A stretch of DNA of 64,000 nt from Defluviitaleaceae bacterium (GTDB lineage: Bacteria; Bacillota; Clostridia; Lachnospirales; WQUN01), in the NCBI GenBank assembly GCA_009788055.1, contig WQSG01000003.1, forward strand, positions 1-64,000, given 5' to 3'. Below are positions 40,859 through 49,523 of this stretch, in pieces. The notes under the pieces were generated by a model. That model saw nothing but the letters and a program-made list of their open reading frames with translations, did no database searches and was not told the origin of the DNA. How positions within the stretch are numbered: position 1 is the first letter of the stretch; the number at the start of each line of letters is the position of its first letter. The translations under genes and the position numbers were made by a program.

Positions 40859-41672
40859 TATTCGTCCCTCCCTTCATTTTCGCGTATAGCTGGTCGTATT
40901 TTTCACGAAATGCCCGTGTGCTTAGGATATTTGCCTGCCAAAATGGGTCTTTCACTGCAAATGCCAAAACGTCGCGCAGTTCTTCCGGCGGCTTTTTATC
41001 AATCCGCAGTAGGCGTTCGATGTGGATGCACCACTTGTACAATCCCGCATTATCCCGTGGAACTTTCTTCGCCCTTGGGTTAAGTTGCAGAATTTTATCT
41101 GCAAGGAACTTCGAGCATTTGAACGGAATCCCCTCGGGGTCAAACTCCTGCGTCGGCGCGTCGCCGACGATAGGTTCTTTATTCTTTTCTTTACTATTCT
41201 TTACTTTACTTTGCGTACTTCCGAGGACATTTACGGGGTTATTGCTTGCATTAACTAAGTTAATGTTGACATTTACAAAATTATTGAGGTCAACAAGGGT
41301 GTACTCCGCCATCAGCGTGATGCACTTTCGACGCTCCGATGCTTTCAAAAATCGCGTCTGAATTCCACGGGATGTTAGAATGAAATATTCCGAAAAGAGT
41401 CGCTCATCAAAAAATCCAACCTGCACGGCCTTTCTGACCACCTCGTCAACCGCGCCCTCGCTAACACCAACTTCGTCAGCAATTAGAAAAGGCATATCTT
41501 TGTCCCACCCAACGTAATACCCATAATCTTTATAGATATTAGATAGCAGGCTGATTAGTATGACGGGTGCTATTGCGCCGCATCCTCTAACAATTTTCCT
41601 AACCTTTAACTCTTTAAGGAAATCAACATCCATCGGGTAGTAGTCAATCCCTTGTTTTAACGGACGTGCCAT
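40788..41672 (-). CDS. DUF4373 replisome organiser (Lin1244/DnaD-like)
   Basis: 294 aa. MARPLKQGIDYYPMDVDFLK at the start, YYVGWDKDMPFLIADEVG and VGFFDERLFSEYFILTSRGI match the Lin1244/Lin1753-like DUF4373 domain of phage replication proteins. A Ser/Asn/Lys linker leads to a C-terminal helical half with WCIHIERLLRIDKK. It probably binds the replication origin and recruits the DnaC-like protein. It overlaps that gene by 71 bp. Confidence 0.88.
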   Translation of the reverse strand: MARPLKQGIDYYPMDVDFLKELKVRKIVRGCGAIAPVILISLLSNIYKDYGYYVGWDKDMPFLIADEVGVSEGAVDEVVRKAVQVGFFDERLFSEYFILTSRGIQTRFLKASERRKCITLMAEYTLVDLNNFVNVNINLVNASNNPVNVLGSTQSKVKNSKEKNKEPIVGDAPTQEFDPEGIPFKCSKFLADKILQLNPRAKKVPRDNAGLYKWCIHIERLLRIDKKPPEELRDVLAFAVKDPFWQANILSTRAFREKYDQLYAKMKGGTNNASIGGVPNIGTDDDPYRNIPTE

Positions 41673-41807
41673 TCATCAAATCACCACCGTTTCTGCTCAC
41701 CATTAATCACTCGAAAAGGCTTTAATAGCAAGGTAATAATGGGCTGTATACTGCATAATCATTCGCACCAATGGCTTATATTTTTAGTGCAAAGTCACAA
41801 TTTCCAC

Positions 41808-42449
41808 TTAGCTTTTTTCGTTGAAAATAATGCCGTACACATGGTATTTCTTCTCGAAAGTTTCTCTGCCGATGTCGTGCGCTTCGGTGTGATGTATTCG
41901 GCACAGGCATAACTTGCGGTGTGCGCTGTCGTCGTAGGTATTGCGGTTACGCCCCATGCCAATTACGTCCCAATGGTGGGGTTCACCATCCAAGCCGCAG
42001 ATAATACAGCGGCGGTGCTTTAGGCTCGAATAAATGGCGGCATCTATGTCATCGGTACGGTTAGTGAGCGTTTCTGTGAGCGGCACGTCCCACGCCAAGC
42101 AAAAATCCAAAAGATAACTGATGTAGTTCCGTGCGGTTGTGATACTGCAATCCGAGAGTGAAAATTTCGGATGACTCTTCTCACTTCGAAACATCGTTTT
42201 CAGATACCAGTGATTGACCTCTTTTTCGTCACCGTTCCAAAGTGAGATGTCACCCAGTGTCGCCCATGCTTTTCTACGTTGCTCGGTCGTGATGTGGCGA
42301 CCATCGTCAATGCGGAGTTCACCTTTCAAGATTCCGTCAACAGACAGCTTCTTCATTTCGTCCGTAAGGCTTTCGCCCGGGACAAGAACGGTGAAGACCG
42401 TTCCGTCGTAGGTTTCCCTTTGAACTATTGCAGAGATTGCTCTGTACAT
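41808..42449 (-). CDS. Putative HNH nuclease (HNHc_6-like)
   Basis: 213 aa. The C-terminal half has CIICGLDGEPHHWDVIGMGR, CLCRIHHTEAHDIGRETFEK: a Cys2/His2 cluster with HH and IHH repeats characteristic of the HNHc_6 phage family (with a DHxD-like H in the HHWD position). The N-terminal half is alpha/beta. It lies between the replication and recombination genes. Possible roles are DNA cleavage in recombination or packaging. Confidence 0.75.
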   Translation of the reverse strand: MYRAISAIVQRETYDGTVFTVLVPGESLTDEMKKLSVDGILKGELRIDDGRHITTEQRRKAWATLGDISLWNGDEKEVNHWYLKTMFRSEKSHPKFSLSDCSITTARNYISYLLDFCLAWDVPLTETLTNRTDDIDAAIYSSLKHRRCIICGLDGEPHHWDVIGMGRNRNTYDDSAHRKLCLCRIHHTEAHDIGRETFEKKYHVYGIIFNEKS

Positions 42450-43999
42450 ATCAGCTTTGCCACCTCATGCTTCCATGTCTTCCAGCATATTGCGCAGTTG
42501 GCCCCACTCCATGTCATCGCGGTAGTAGGGTATTCCGGCGCAAGCAGGCGGATTTGAACATTACTAATTGGCCGGCTATCAACCTCGCTTATCGTGCCAT
42601 GCTTTACACACTCGTCGAAGGTTCTTGTGTGCATCCTGCGGATGGATTCCTTATAACCAACGAAGGCGGTGTATTTGTCTTCATCCTTGATAATGATGCA
42701 GTCTTTATCCGGGGTACAGGATACAAATACGATTCCAAAGTCCTTGTCTAAAACCGATTCAAAGCCCGGTGGAGGGTTGTACGGGGTATGTTCCACACCC
42801 TCGGACGTGGAATATTCGGATGTACCCTTTTCCTCTTCTTCCCGGAAGAAGTCGTGTATGGTTAGTTTTGTTCCCTTCGTAGCCGTGTACGCGCCTTGGG
42901 TGTTTATTTCAAACTCCACGCCCTGTGGGTATAAGAGCGTGTTGCCTCCGAAATCCACAACCGTGCATGATGTTTTGCCCGGTGCAGTCCGCAACACTCG
43001 CCCAACCTTTTGAACCCACTGCCCATGTGTGCCGTTCGTGTCGAAATCTACAAGATTACGCATAGGCGGATAGTCATATCCCTCTGTGGCGATGTCTACG
43101 TTTATAAGTTCTTCCGCATCGCCTTTTTCAAACCTTTCCAACTCCGCCGCACGTGTGTCGCCGTCTATACCTTTGTAAAGGTACGCAGGCTTTCTCTCCA
43201 TCGCGATAAGGCACTCATATATGATTTTGCAAAAACCATGAGACGGGGCAAATATGACCGTCTTGCCCGGTTCTTTTGCGTCCAAATAGTGACCGCACAG
43301 CTCCTCTATTAACTCTCTACCCGCATCGTCATCGCGTACATTGCGATTTAGATACCCTGTTTCGGAAATAAATCGCTTACCCTTCTGTTTCTTGAACACC
43401 GGGGACAAATCCACAAAGCGTGGTCGCACAAGATAATGACTGTCTATTAAAAAGCGGGTTGTGATTTGAAAATAGTTGTCGAATAGCGTGAGAAGTGATA
43501 CCTCGTCTCCCCTGTTGGGTGTTGCAGTCACACCAAGCAGTGCAGCGTCCGGATTGCCTCTTTTGTTCCATTCGATAATGTCGAGGTAGGTTTTTGCTTG
43601 GGCGTGGTGGCATTCGTCAAACACAATGAGGTCAAAGTAACAAAACGCTCTTTCAAATTCCTCAAGTTGCCCGACAACCGTTTGCACCATGCCAAAATGC
43701 GCGTTTCCGTGCAGACTTTTGCGACTGGCAGTGATTTCGCTTGTTTTGATTTCGGGGCAGACCCACGCAAATTTTTTATGATTTTGCCCATGAATCTCGG
43801 TGCGATGTACCAGTATAAGGACGTGTGGATGGCGACCATGTTGTGAGATAAAACCGTGATACCACTTCTTAACCACCCCGGCCAGCATCAGCGTTTTCCC
43901 CGCGCCCGTTCCGGCGACTATGAGGGAGTTGCCCCGTTCATACAGTGCGGTAACGGCATGATTTACGGCTTCGTCTTGGTGCGGATAGAATCTAATCAT
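42425..43999 (-). CDS. DEAD/DEAH-box helicase
   Basis: 524 aa, SF2 type. Motif Q/I begins IRFYPHQDEAVNHAV, then Walker A AGTGAGKT (29-36). Motif II is FDECHHAQ and motif III LLGVTATPNR. The second RecA domain has TVIFAPSHGFC and IATEGYDYPPMRN, QKVGRVLRT (motif VI). It is in the recombination/replication block between the exonuclease and HNH genes. It probably unwinds phage DNA. It overlaps both neighbours by 8-25 bp. Confidence 0.94.
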   Translation of the reverse strand: MIRFYPHQDEAVNHAVTALYERGNSLIVAGTGAGKTLMLAGVVKKWYHGFISQHGRHPHVLILVHRTEIHGQNHKKFAWVCPEIKTSEITASRKSLHGNAHFGMVQTVVGQLEEFERAFCYFDLIVFDECHHAQAKTYLDIIEWNKRGNPDAALLGVTATPNRGDEVSLLTLFDNYFQITTRFLIDSHYLVRPRFVDLSPVFKKQKGKRFISETGYLNRNVRDDDAGRELIEELCGHYLDAKEPGKTVIFAPSHGFCKIIYECLIAMERKPAYLYKGIDGDTRAAELERFEKGDAEELINVDIATEGYDYPPMRNLVDFDTNGTHGQWVQKVGRVLRTAPGKTSCTVVDFGGNTLLYPQGVEFEINTQGAYTATKGTKLTIHDFFREEEEKGTSEYSTSEGVEHTPYNPPPGFESVLDKDFGIVFVSCTPDKDCIIIKDEDKYTAFVGYKESIRRMHTRTFDECVKHGTISEVDSRPISNVQIRLLAPEYPTTAMTWSGANCAICWKTWKHEVAKLICTEQSLQ

Positions 44000-45005
44000 T
44001 GTGCTTCACCAAGAAACGCCCTGCCTTATCGAACTGCGCCGTTAATTTTCCATCGCGGAAACGGCAAGCGTTGTTCTGCATTGCCAGTTCGATTATGTCT
44101 TGCATGATTTCAGCTTTTTTATTGTCTGAGGCATCACACCTTTCCTTTGCCGACAGGTATGCTATAAGGTCAATCTCAAGCACCTTGTCAGCGTTAAAGA
44201 ATGTATTTGCGCGAATGCTTGCGATGATGTTGCGTTGCTTGTCGTTTGCCAAAAATGGCGTAGGTTCATTGGAGTTGTCTACATCTGAAAAGAACCTGTC
44301 GAGGCATAGCCGTATCAGCATTTCCAAGTGGGTGTTGTTGTTGAAATACAGATGCGATATTTTCATGTTCTGCGCGAGATGCTTTTTGCGCTTTGCCACA
44401 GACATACCAGCAACAAGTCCGCGTTCGTATGTGGTATCGTTCTCCAAAACCATCACTTGGAGGATGAAGAAGTCTGCGCCGCTCATCATGACTTGATACT
44501 GCGCCTGTATGATGTATTTAAGAGGCAGGCCTTTTTTCAAACGAGCAGGCATGATGCTTTTTTGCTCACACACGAACCTCATGCCCGGCACGACATCGCC
44601 GCCGCCATAGTCGAATGGCCTCATGTCACATTCTTCACTTATCCCGGAGACATCAAGGCTTGCGATAAGCCTTTCCTCTGCGAATACTTCCCCGCGCTTC
44701 AGTGATTGTGTGCGTCCATTTTTAAGCACCGTTGCCCCGTAAGGCTCTACAGCGTGGCCGTAGTCGGAAAGTTCCGGCGGTAGTTCTTCCCGCTGGAACA
44801 ACCCGTCCTGTTTCATTTTGTGGTACAACGCCCATGCGGTTGTAAATGGACTTTCTTCCCTAAATGCTTCTGCGTTTATACCGCAGTTTTGGAGTTCGTC
44901 GTCGGTTGCGTAATATCTTACGATGTCGAATATCTCGCTACTGCCTATGCGGGTGTCACGGGCTTTTTCCCACGACAAAGTTCCTTGTTTTAGCTTTGTT
45001 TTCAT
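43992..45005 (-). CDS. YqaJ-like viral recombinase exonuclease
   Basis: 337 aa. WEKARDTRIGSSEIFDIV near residue 12-29, ERLIASLDVSGISEECDMRP near 100-120, RFVCEQKSIMPAR and YIIQAQYQVMMSGADFFILQ follow the YqaJ order (Gly-Ser-Ser-Glu; Asp; Glu-x-Lys; Gln) of phage 5'-3' exonucleases. The C-terminal half has no motif. It stands next to a RecT-like annealase gene with an ATGA overlap, forming the usual exonuclease-annealase recombination pair. Confidence 0.87.
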   Translation of the reverse strand: MKTKLKQGTLSWEKARDTRIGSSEIFDIVRYYATDDELQNCGINAEAFREESPFTTAWALYHKMKQDGLFQREELPPELSDYGHAVEPYGATVLKNGRTQSLKRGEVFAEERLIASLDVSGISEECDMRPFDYGGGDVVPGMRFVCEQKSIMPARLKKGLPLKYIIQAQYQVMMSGADFFILQVMVLENDTTYERGLVAGMSVAKRKKHLAQNMKISHLYFNNNTHLEMLIRLCLDRFFSDVDNSNEPTPFLANDKQRNIIASIRANTFFNADKVLEIDLIAYLSAKERCDASDNKKAEIMQDIIELAMQNNACRFRDGKLTAQFDKAGRFLVKHND

Positions 45006-46240
45006 TTCGACCCTCCTTTATTACACGCATAACACTTTACGGGTTTTTCCGGGTTGTCTGCGTGATACTTTTTAGATTTTGCGCTTGTGATTTCTTTGCC
45101 ACACACTTCACAGCACAGGGCAGTTTCCGCAGGTGTTTCAAACAGCGGCTCGATAATCGGCGCGAGCTTTTTCGATTTGCGGATATTCACGATTTCAGCA
45201 TAATGCGCGTTGATAAGACTTTCTGCTGATTCGCCCTGCTCGAAAAATTTTTCCATGATATCGTTGGCGGCTTTTTTTGCAGCGGCGGGGTTTGCCTTGT
45301 ATATGGCAAGCATTTCATCGGCATCTGCTTGCTGTGCGGGAGTAAGATTATCAAGGTCAACTTTGCCGTGTGTGTAGTTGTCCTCATAGTCCATTTCAAT
45401 TTCAGCTTGTGGCAAAGGCTCTGCTTCGATGGGGTCAAATGCATAAATTGTGTCTTTGAGTTCCGGTAATGTTTCTCTCACACGTTTTAATGCCCTGCGG
45501 ATGATGGTTTTTTCCACCATCGCCGCAGTCCACACATTCCATATAGAGCCGTTATTGATTTCCGTTGTATTCACGCGCCGTTTCTTCGTATAGCCATAGT
45601 CGTTTTTGTACTCTTCCCAGCGCGACTTGAATATCCCATTGTCGCTGGCAGCGGCGGCGGCCATCACTTCGACAAGCGACATTTCGGCGGCGACCATCAG
45701 AAGCCGCTGATTTGACTTGACTTCGCGCACTTCGAGACGGCATATAAATTTTGTAAAGTAGCCGTCAATGAGCCTTTGCGCTGTTATGACACGGTCACCG
45801 TTTGAGCGACGGTCGTCCAATGTGTAAACGATTTCGCCGTTGTTAAAGTTTTCTTTGAAGTAGGTCGTTTCGTGGTCTTCTTTCGGCACAGGCACAATAG
45901 TTTCTGTTATCCTGTAGCCCTTCCGAGCCGCTGCCCTCATAAAGGCTTCCACCCTCGCGGACAAAACAATTTCCTTACCTCGTTTTACAAAGTCTACCTT
46001 GTCGTAGTCCTCCGCCACGATGCCGCCCTGTGACAGTGTTTGCCACCCGCTCAAAAACGTGTTAGCGGCTTTTGATGCCTCTGCTTCGGTGAGTTTATTA
46101 CCAAGTGAGCGCAACGCCTCTGCCGCTTTGACGGCAAATGGCAGACAATCGCATTTATATCCAATCTCGCGCTTCAAAACTTCAAACATATTGTTCGGCG
46201 CGGACGTTAGCTGATTAAATACGGATAGTTTTGTACTCAT
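45002..46240 (-). CDS. RecT-like annealing protein with C-terminal zinc ribbon
   Basis: 412 aa from ATG 46240 (AAAGGAG upstream). The sequence ITAQRLIDGYFTKFICRLEV, SLVEVMAAAAASDNGIF and YTKKRRVNTTEINNGSIWNV with AMVEKTIIRRALKRVRE is consistent with a RecT-type single-strand annealing protein (MVEKTxxRRAxKR pattern). A central acidic region follows, and the last 50 residues hold CCEVCGKEIT and CYACNKG, a zinc ribbon. It pairs with the exonuclease gene downstream. Confidence 0.8.
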   Translation of the reverse strand: MSTKLSVFNQLTSAPNNMFEVLKREIGYKCDCLPFAVKAAEALRSLGNKLTEAEASKAANTFLSGWQTLSQGGIVAEDYDKVDFVKRGKEIVLSARVEAFMRAAARKGYRITETIVPVPKEDHETTYFKENFNNGEIVYTLDDRRSNGDRVITAQRLIDGYFTKFICRLEVREVKSNQRLLMVAAEMSLVEVMAAAAASDNGIFKSRWEEYKNDYGYTKKRRVNTTEINNGSIWNVWTAAMVEKTIIRRALKRVRETLPELKDTIYAFDPIEAEPLPQAEIEMDYEDNYTHGKVDLDNLTPAQQADADEMLAIYKANPAAAKKAANDIMEKFFEQGESAESLINAHYAEIVNIRKSKKLAPIIEPLFETPAETALCCEVCGKEITSAKSKKYHADNPEKPVKCYACNKGGSK

Positions 46241-46241
46241 T

Positions 46242-46349
46242 TTATGAATAACTCCTTTCGCCATTTGGCTTGCAATATTCACACTCGCCACGCTCGGGGC
46301 TGTACTCTACTGCCATTTCGCCGCAAAGTTCACAAGTTACCGCAATCAT
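46242..46349 (-). CDS. Small zinc-ribbon protein, 35 aa
   Basis: ATG 46349 with GGAGGTG upstream; ATGA overlap with the preceding gene. MIAVTCELCGEMAVEYSPER and CEYCKPNGERSYS give two CxxC motifs, probably one zinc site. It ends at 46242, so its 3' end contains the AAAGGAG ribosome site of the RecT-like gene. Role unknown. Confidence 0.6.
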   Translation of the reverse strand: MIAVTCELCGEMAVEYSPERGECEYCKPNGERSYS

Positions 46350-46669
46350 GCCGCACCTCCAAACTCCGCTTCCAACCGTGCCTTCCTTGCCAAGTCCATC
46401 GGGTCGGGTGCGCCGTCATCATCGTCGCGGTATTCCGGCACATTTACGCCGTACTTTTCCGCAAGAAATTCAGCGAACGCGCCCTGGTCGGCAAGGCAAT
46501 ATTCCGCAGCGGTCTTTTCCTCTTTGGCTTGCGCTTCGATACACTCACCGCAAATTCCGTCGTACAGTTCGTCGTAAGATTCTTCTTCCCCTCCACATAA
46601 GCCACATACCGCCATTGGCATATCGTATTCCGGCGGCGAATCAAGTTTCCAATTATCGTAATTTCGCAT
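46346..46669 (-). CDS. Small CxxC protein, 107 aa
   Basis: ATG 46669 is preferred to a TTG 9 nt earlier. MRNYDNWKLDSPPEYDMPMA leads into VCGLCGGEEESYDELYDGIC and GECIEAQ, a four-Cys zinc ribbon, then an acidic helical tail (AAEYCLADQGAFAEFLAEKY). The start has AAAGGATTG upstream. It lies in a run of zinc-binding small genes before the recombination operon. Confidence 0.65.
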   Translation of the reverse strand: MRNYDNWKLDSPPEYDMPMAVCGLCGGEEESYDELYDGICGECIEAQAKEEKTAAEYCLADQGAFAEFLAEKYGVNVPEYRDDDDGAPDPMDLARKARLEAEFGGAA

Positions 46670-46748
46670 ATCGCACAATCCTTTCGTTTTACTTGCATTC
46701 CATTGCCTCGCCTGTTAAAATGCACAGAGCAGAAGGTTATTCCTTTTC

Positions 46749-46794
46749 AACAAGCCGTCGTCACTGGTCCCCACCAAGCGCGGCTTGTTTTTTT
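46749..46794 (+). terminator. Plus-strand intrinsic terminator-like hairpin inside leftward genes
   Basis: AACAAGCCG-(23 nt)-CGGCTTGTT is followed by seven T on the plus strand. No plus-strand gene precedes it. It would end antisense transcription through the early operon, or serve as an RNA hairpin at the 3' end of the 79-aa gene. Confidence 0.4.
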
Positions 46795-47000
46795 GTGTCA
46801 TCTCCTTCGATGGCGTGAACAGTGTGTCGTGTCGTGATTTCCCAAAAGAGGGCAAAATGCTTACCGCATCCAGTGGGAGGTTCGTCGAAATCATATTCCC
46901 CTTCACACACAACAATTTCTTTCCCTTCCCGGTGTTTTTCTATGGTGTGCGTCTGCTTCAATCCGCAGTAAGGGCAATTCAGTACAATTCCAAAATCCAC
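46761..47000 (-). CDS. Small zinc-binding protein, 79 aa
   Basis: GTG start at 47000, 8 nt after a GGAG; an in-frame GTG at 47009 overlaps that site. MDFGIVLNCPYCGLKQTHTI then VVCEGEYDFDEPPTGCGKHF give CPYC and C...C pairs, a typical zinc ribbon seen in small phage proteins. Ends TKKQAALGGDQ inside the plus-strand hairpin. Role unknown. Confidence 0.7.
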   Translation of the reverse strand: MDFGIVLNCPYCGLKQTHTIEKHREGKEIVVCEGEYDFDEPPTGCGKHFALFWEITTRHTVHAIEGDDTKKQAALGGDQ

Positions 47001-47001
47001 A

Positions 47002-47214
47002 TCAAGCACTCCTTTTACAAAAGTTATAAAAATCTATTACATTTGTGGCACTTTGCGGCGGGACTTCCTTGGTGACGGGAGAGTTATGATTTTCCGGCTT
47101 TTGCTTCGCCATCATGCTTCGATAAACGTCCGCACCTTCCCATGTCGGCATCCGGCCGTTCACTTCGCAGGCCGCGCAATACTGCGCGATTAGTTTCCAG
47201 TTGAAGGGAAACAA
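47002..47214 (-). CDS. Small conserved phage protein, 70 aa
   Basis: TTG start at 47214 with GGAGGTG six bases upstream, one of several TTG starts in this phage. MFPFNWKLIAQYCAACEVNG continues MPTWEGADVYRSMMAKQKPE and ends CKRSA. One CxxC pair is present. No family recognised. Confidence 0.6.
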   Translation of the reverse strand: MFPFNWKLIAQYCAACEVNGRMPTWEGADVYRSMMAKQKPENHNSPVTKEVPPQSATNVIDFYNFCKRSA

Positions 47215-47217
47215 TTT

Positions 47218-47457
47218 TTACACCTCCTCCGTAGCAAACCATTCAAAGTCTGGACTGCCGCCGTCCTCATCCTCGTCCCATTTTTCAATGTCAAAGCCTT
47301 CTTTCTTCAACGCAAGGCACAAGTCGGTCAAGTTGTCGTAGTTATTTACAACGCTTGCAAGGTGTTTTTCTTGCGTTGGGGTTAATTCACCATTGATGGT
47401 TATGTCGTGGCGGAACTTAACCGTTTGCATAACCACAAGATTGTATTTTTTAGGCAT
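47218..47457 (-). CDS. Small hypothetical protein, 79 aa
   Basis: ATG 47457 has GGAGGTAG 9 nt upstream. The start MPKKYNLVVMQTVKFRHDIT is beta-rich, then TPTQEKHLASVVNNYDNLTD and an acidic end (DEDEDGGSPDFEWFATEEV). It resembles small phage proteins with a C-terminal acidic tail. Lies next to the early regulators. Function unknown. Confidence 0.6.
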   Translation of the reverse strand: MPKKYNLVVMQTVKFRHDITINGELTPTQEKHLASVVNNYDNLTDLCLALKKEGFDIEKWDEDEDGGSPDFEWFATEEV

Positions 47458-47475
47458 TGGCATCTACCTCCATTT

Positions 47476-47940
47476 CTAACTGTCAATTATTCGCTTTGCG
47501 TATACAATGGCAGACAACAGCTTGGATTTTACCTGCGTCCACGTTTCCACTGTATTGCGCAAATCATGCTTTTTCTGTTCGCACCATTCACCCGTAACCA
47601 TTAGTTGCTTGGCAAGTTGCTTTACAACTTCAACGGTTGGGGCAAGGTCGTCTTGTGCTAAAATCGCTTGAAATGCCATATCGCCTACCGTTGATGGCAT
47701 AAACACCTCCGGTAGATACTTGCCAAGAATGCTATGATGCTTCAAGTGCCAAAATGGCAATGCAGTGCATTTGTAATGCTCTGCCATTGCGTCAACAACA
47801 TCATCAGGCACTTTTGAATGCCCATTCTCGTAATCCGAAAGCGTCCGCGCCGAAATGTGCAGAAGCCCCGCCGCGTGTTCTTGGGTAAAACCTGCGTTCT
47901 CCCTGCACAATTTGTAACGGTTTTCACAGGCTTTGCTCAT
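47476..47940 (-). CDS. XRE-family HTH regulator
   Basis: 154 aa. Residues about 5-60 carry a classic XRE HTH (YKLCRENAGFTQEHAAGLLH, ISARTLSDYENGHSKVPDDV). A later helical region could be a dimerisation or ligand part. GGGGGAG precedes the start. It lies in the early leftward operon opposite the lysogeny repressor, so it may be an anti-repressor or Cro-like controller. Confidence 0.82.
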   Translation of the reverse strand: MSKACENRYKLCRENAGFTQEHAAGLLHISARTLSDYENGHSKVPDDVVDAMAEHYKCTALPFWHLKHHSILGKYLPEVFMPSTVGDMAFQAILAQDDLAPTVEVVKQLAKQLMVTGEWCEQKKHDLRNTVETWTQVKSKLLSAIVYAKRIIDS

Positions 47941-47977
47941 GTTTTGTCTCCCCCTTTCCTTGTAAAATGTACATAGG

Positions 47978-48310
47978 CTAATTCGCCAATTGCTTGCGCT
48001 CTGCCGTCGCGCTAAACCCGCGCCTACGTTTCATTTCGTCCTTACTGGTTGCGCTTTTTGCAAGTGGAAGCACCTTGCTTTTTTCCTTGCTTTTAACTTT
48101 GAAAATCGCAAAGTCAAGCATGGAAATATAAAGTTGTCTACCTTCCTTGCTAAAGGGTACATTCCGTCGCTTTGCGTGGCGACTTGCAAATCGGCGGTCT
48201 ATTCCGTACAACTCGGAGTAATCGTCAAGTGTCAAATATGCCTTGTTGCCAAATTGCCGCTCCAAATTATCCAACTCTGTCTTGACGTATGGGTTGGAAA
48301 TTAAGTTCAT
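47978..48310 (-). CDS. Small HTH_17/excisionase-like DNA-binding protein
   Basis: 110 aa. AYLTLDDYSELYGIDRRFAS and NVPFSKEGRQLYISMLDFAI form a helix-turn-helix plus wing as in excisionase-like proteins, then a Lys-rich tail with KSKVLPLAKSATSKDEMKRR. The start overlaps the upstream stop by 4 bp. It may be an early regulator or the phage excisionase for the right-end integrase. Confidence 0.6.
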   Translation of the reverse strand: MNLISNPYVKTELDNLERQFGNKAYLTLDDYSELYGIDRRFASRHAKRRNVPFSKEGRQLYISMLDFAIFKVKSKEKSKVLPLAKSATSKDEMKRRRGFSATAERKQLAN

Positions 48311-48516
48311 TGTCTACCTCCATCATCTGCGCAACCTTTTTCATCACGCGAAATAGTACCATTGGTTGCTTTGAAAATAATTTCATCCAAAGACAATGAC
48401 ATTGTCTTTTCACCGCTAAGGGCGTACTGCCTAAGTGCTTTGTGTGCGTCGGCATCAATGCGCACGGTCATAGCGACAGTGGGCGAACCGGGTTTTCGTG
48501 ATTGCAAAATGGCCAT
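48307..48516 (-). CDS. Small RHH-like protein, 69 aa
   Basis: MAILQSRKPGSPTVAMTVRI begins with a basic strand, then DADAHKALRQYALSGEKTMS and LSLDEIIFKATNG make two helices, the ribbon-helix-helix pattern. Strong GGGAGG site. It is coupled to the HTH protein by an ATGA overlap. Probably a DNA-binding regulator. Confidence 0.65.
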   Translation of the reverse strand: MAILQSRKPGSPTVAMTVRIDADAHKALRQYALSGEKTMSLSLDEIIFKATNGTISRDEKGCADDGGRQ

Positions 48517-48607
48517 ATTAAAACCTCCCTTCTCATTGAAAAATCTTAAAAATGTGATATTATGGTTGCTGTGGTAGTCGTGGTTGCTGTTGTGCTTGTG
48601 TACGTAT

Positions 48608-49015
48608 TTATTCCCCTATTTCGGAGTGATTGGCGGCTTTACTGTTCAAAATCTCGGCGGCAGTGTCATAGCCGATACCACGTATAAGCGAGTAGGCTTC
48701 TGTCATAGCGCAGGCTTTGGAAGCGGCGCGGTCTAATTCTCTTTGTTGGTAGTCTGATATTGCATGGCGTGTACCAACGTGAAGTGCGTTTAAGGTGTTA
48801 AAGTCCTTAATCGCTTCAACAGCCGCATCCTCTAACCGAATGAGGCGGTCGTTCGCCATGTAATCTTCGCAGGGATGGATTGTTGATGAACTGGCGTTTC
48901 CGTAGCCTTTTTTAGGGCAATTAACTAACCCAAGGGATACGTCACCTTCTTGCGGAACTGCGAAAACGCAGGTGTGGCAAAGGTTGTCGCAGATAGATTT
49001 GATGGTTGTATTCAT
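48608..49015 (-). CDS. Hypothetical early protein with Cys pair, 135 aa
   Basis: MNTTIKSICDNLCHTCVFAV opens with Cys residues (CxxxCxxC) and another in VNCPKKGYG and HPCEDYM, probably a metal site. The C-terminal half is helical (EDAAVEAIKDFNTLNALHVG). The ribosome site GGAG is at the usual distance. First or second gene of the leftward operon. No family recognised. Confidence 0.65.
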   Translation of the reverse strand: MNTTIKSICDNLCHTCVFAVPQEGDVSLGLVNCPKKGYGNASSSTIHPCEDYMANDRLIRLEDAAVEAIKDFNTLNALHVGTRHAISDYQQRELDRAASKACAMTEAYSLIRGIGYDTAAEILNSKAANHSEIGE

Positions 49016-49038
49016 AGGAATGCTCCTTTCGGGTTTGG

Positions 49039-49431
49039 TTAAGCGGCAAAACGCTCAACGGTGTCATAAGTTGCAAAAACTGTTGTGTCGCCGTTTGTGA
49101 ATGTAGCGCGTAGCCCGTTGAATCCGGCGGTTTCTTCGATGGTGGCGATGGTTACATTTTTGAAAAGTGATGCACATCCCGGCGGGGCTACTTTAATTTT
49201 GTCGCCTGCGGTAAGAGCCTTTACGTTTACGAAGCTACCCTTTTCATATTTGATTGCGTTAGCAAATTCGGCTTTTTGTGCGGCAACCTTGGCGGCATAT
49301 TTCGCATCAGCCCATGTTTTACGTAGTGCATCAGAGAAAGCGAAAATTCCAAAACGTTGGTTGCAAAGTTTTTCGCGGTTGTTGTATAAGTTCCATGCTT
49401 TCCTCATGAGTTCTGATTTGTTGTATGTCAT
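49039..49431 (-). CDS. Conserved phage early protein, 130 aa
   Basis: First gene of the leftward operon, 63 bp from the promoter. MTYNKSELMRKAWNLYNNRE and RFGIFAFSDALRKTWADAKY is the recurring start of a common phage family of unknown function. The C-terminal part (LTAGDKIKVAPPGCASLFKN) is a small beta barrel-like segment. GGAGG precedes the ATG. Role unknown. Confidence 0.8.
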   Translation of the reverse strand: MTYNKSELMRKAWNLYNNREKLCNQRFGIFAFSDALRKTWADAKYAAKVAAQKAEFANAIKYEKGSFVNVKALTAGDKIKVAPPGCASLFKNVTIATIEETAGFNGLRATFTNGDTTVFATYDTVERFAA

Positions 49432-49493
49432 TTCAAATCGCCTCCGTGGAGTTGTTGTTATGTGGTTGCGGTGTGCGTGGTTGCTATGGTGCT

Positions 49494-49523
49494 ATTATAA
49501 TTCCGTAATTATGCACTTGTCAA
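49494..49523 (-). promoter_or_regulatory. Sigma-70-type promoter for the lytic operon
   Basis: On the minus strand TTGACA (49518-49523) and TATAAT (49494-49499) are separated by 18 bp, full consensus at both boxes. The spacer overlaps the first copy of the repressor-side direct repeat, so binding there would block it. It drives the leftward genes from 49,431. Confidence 0.85.
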
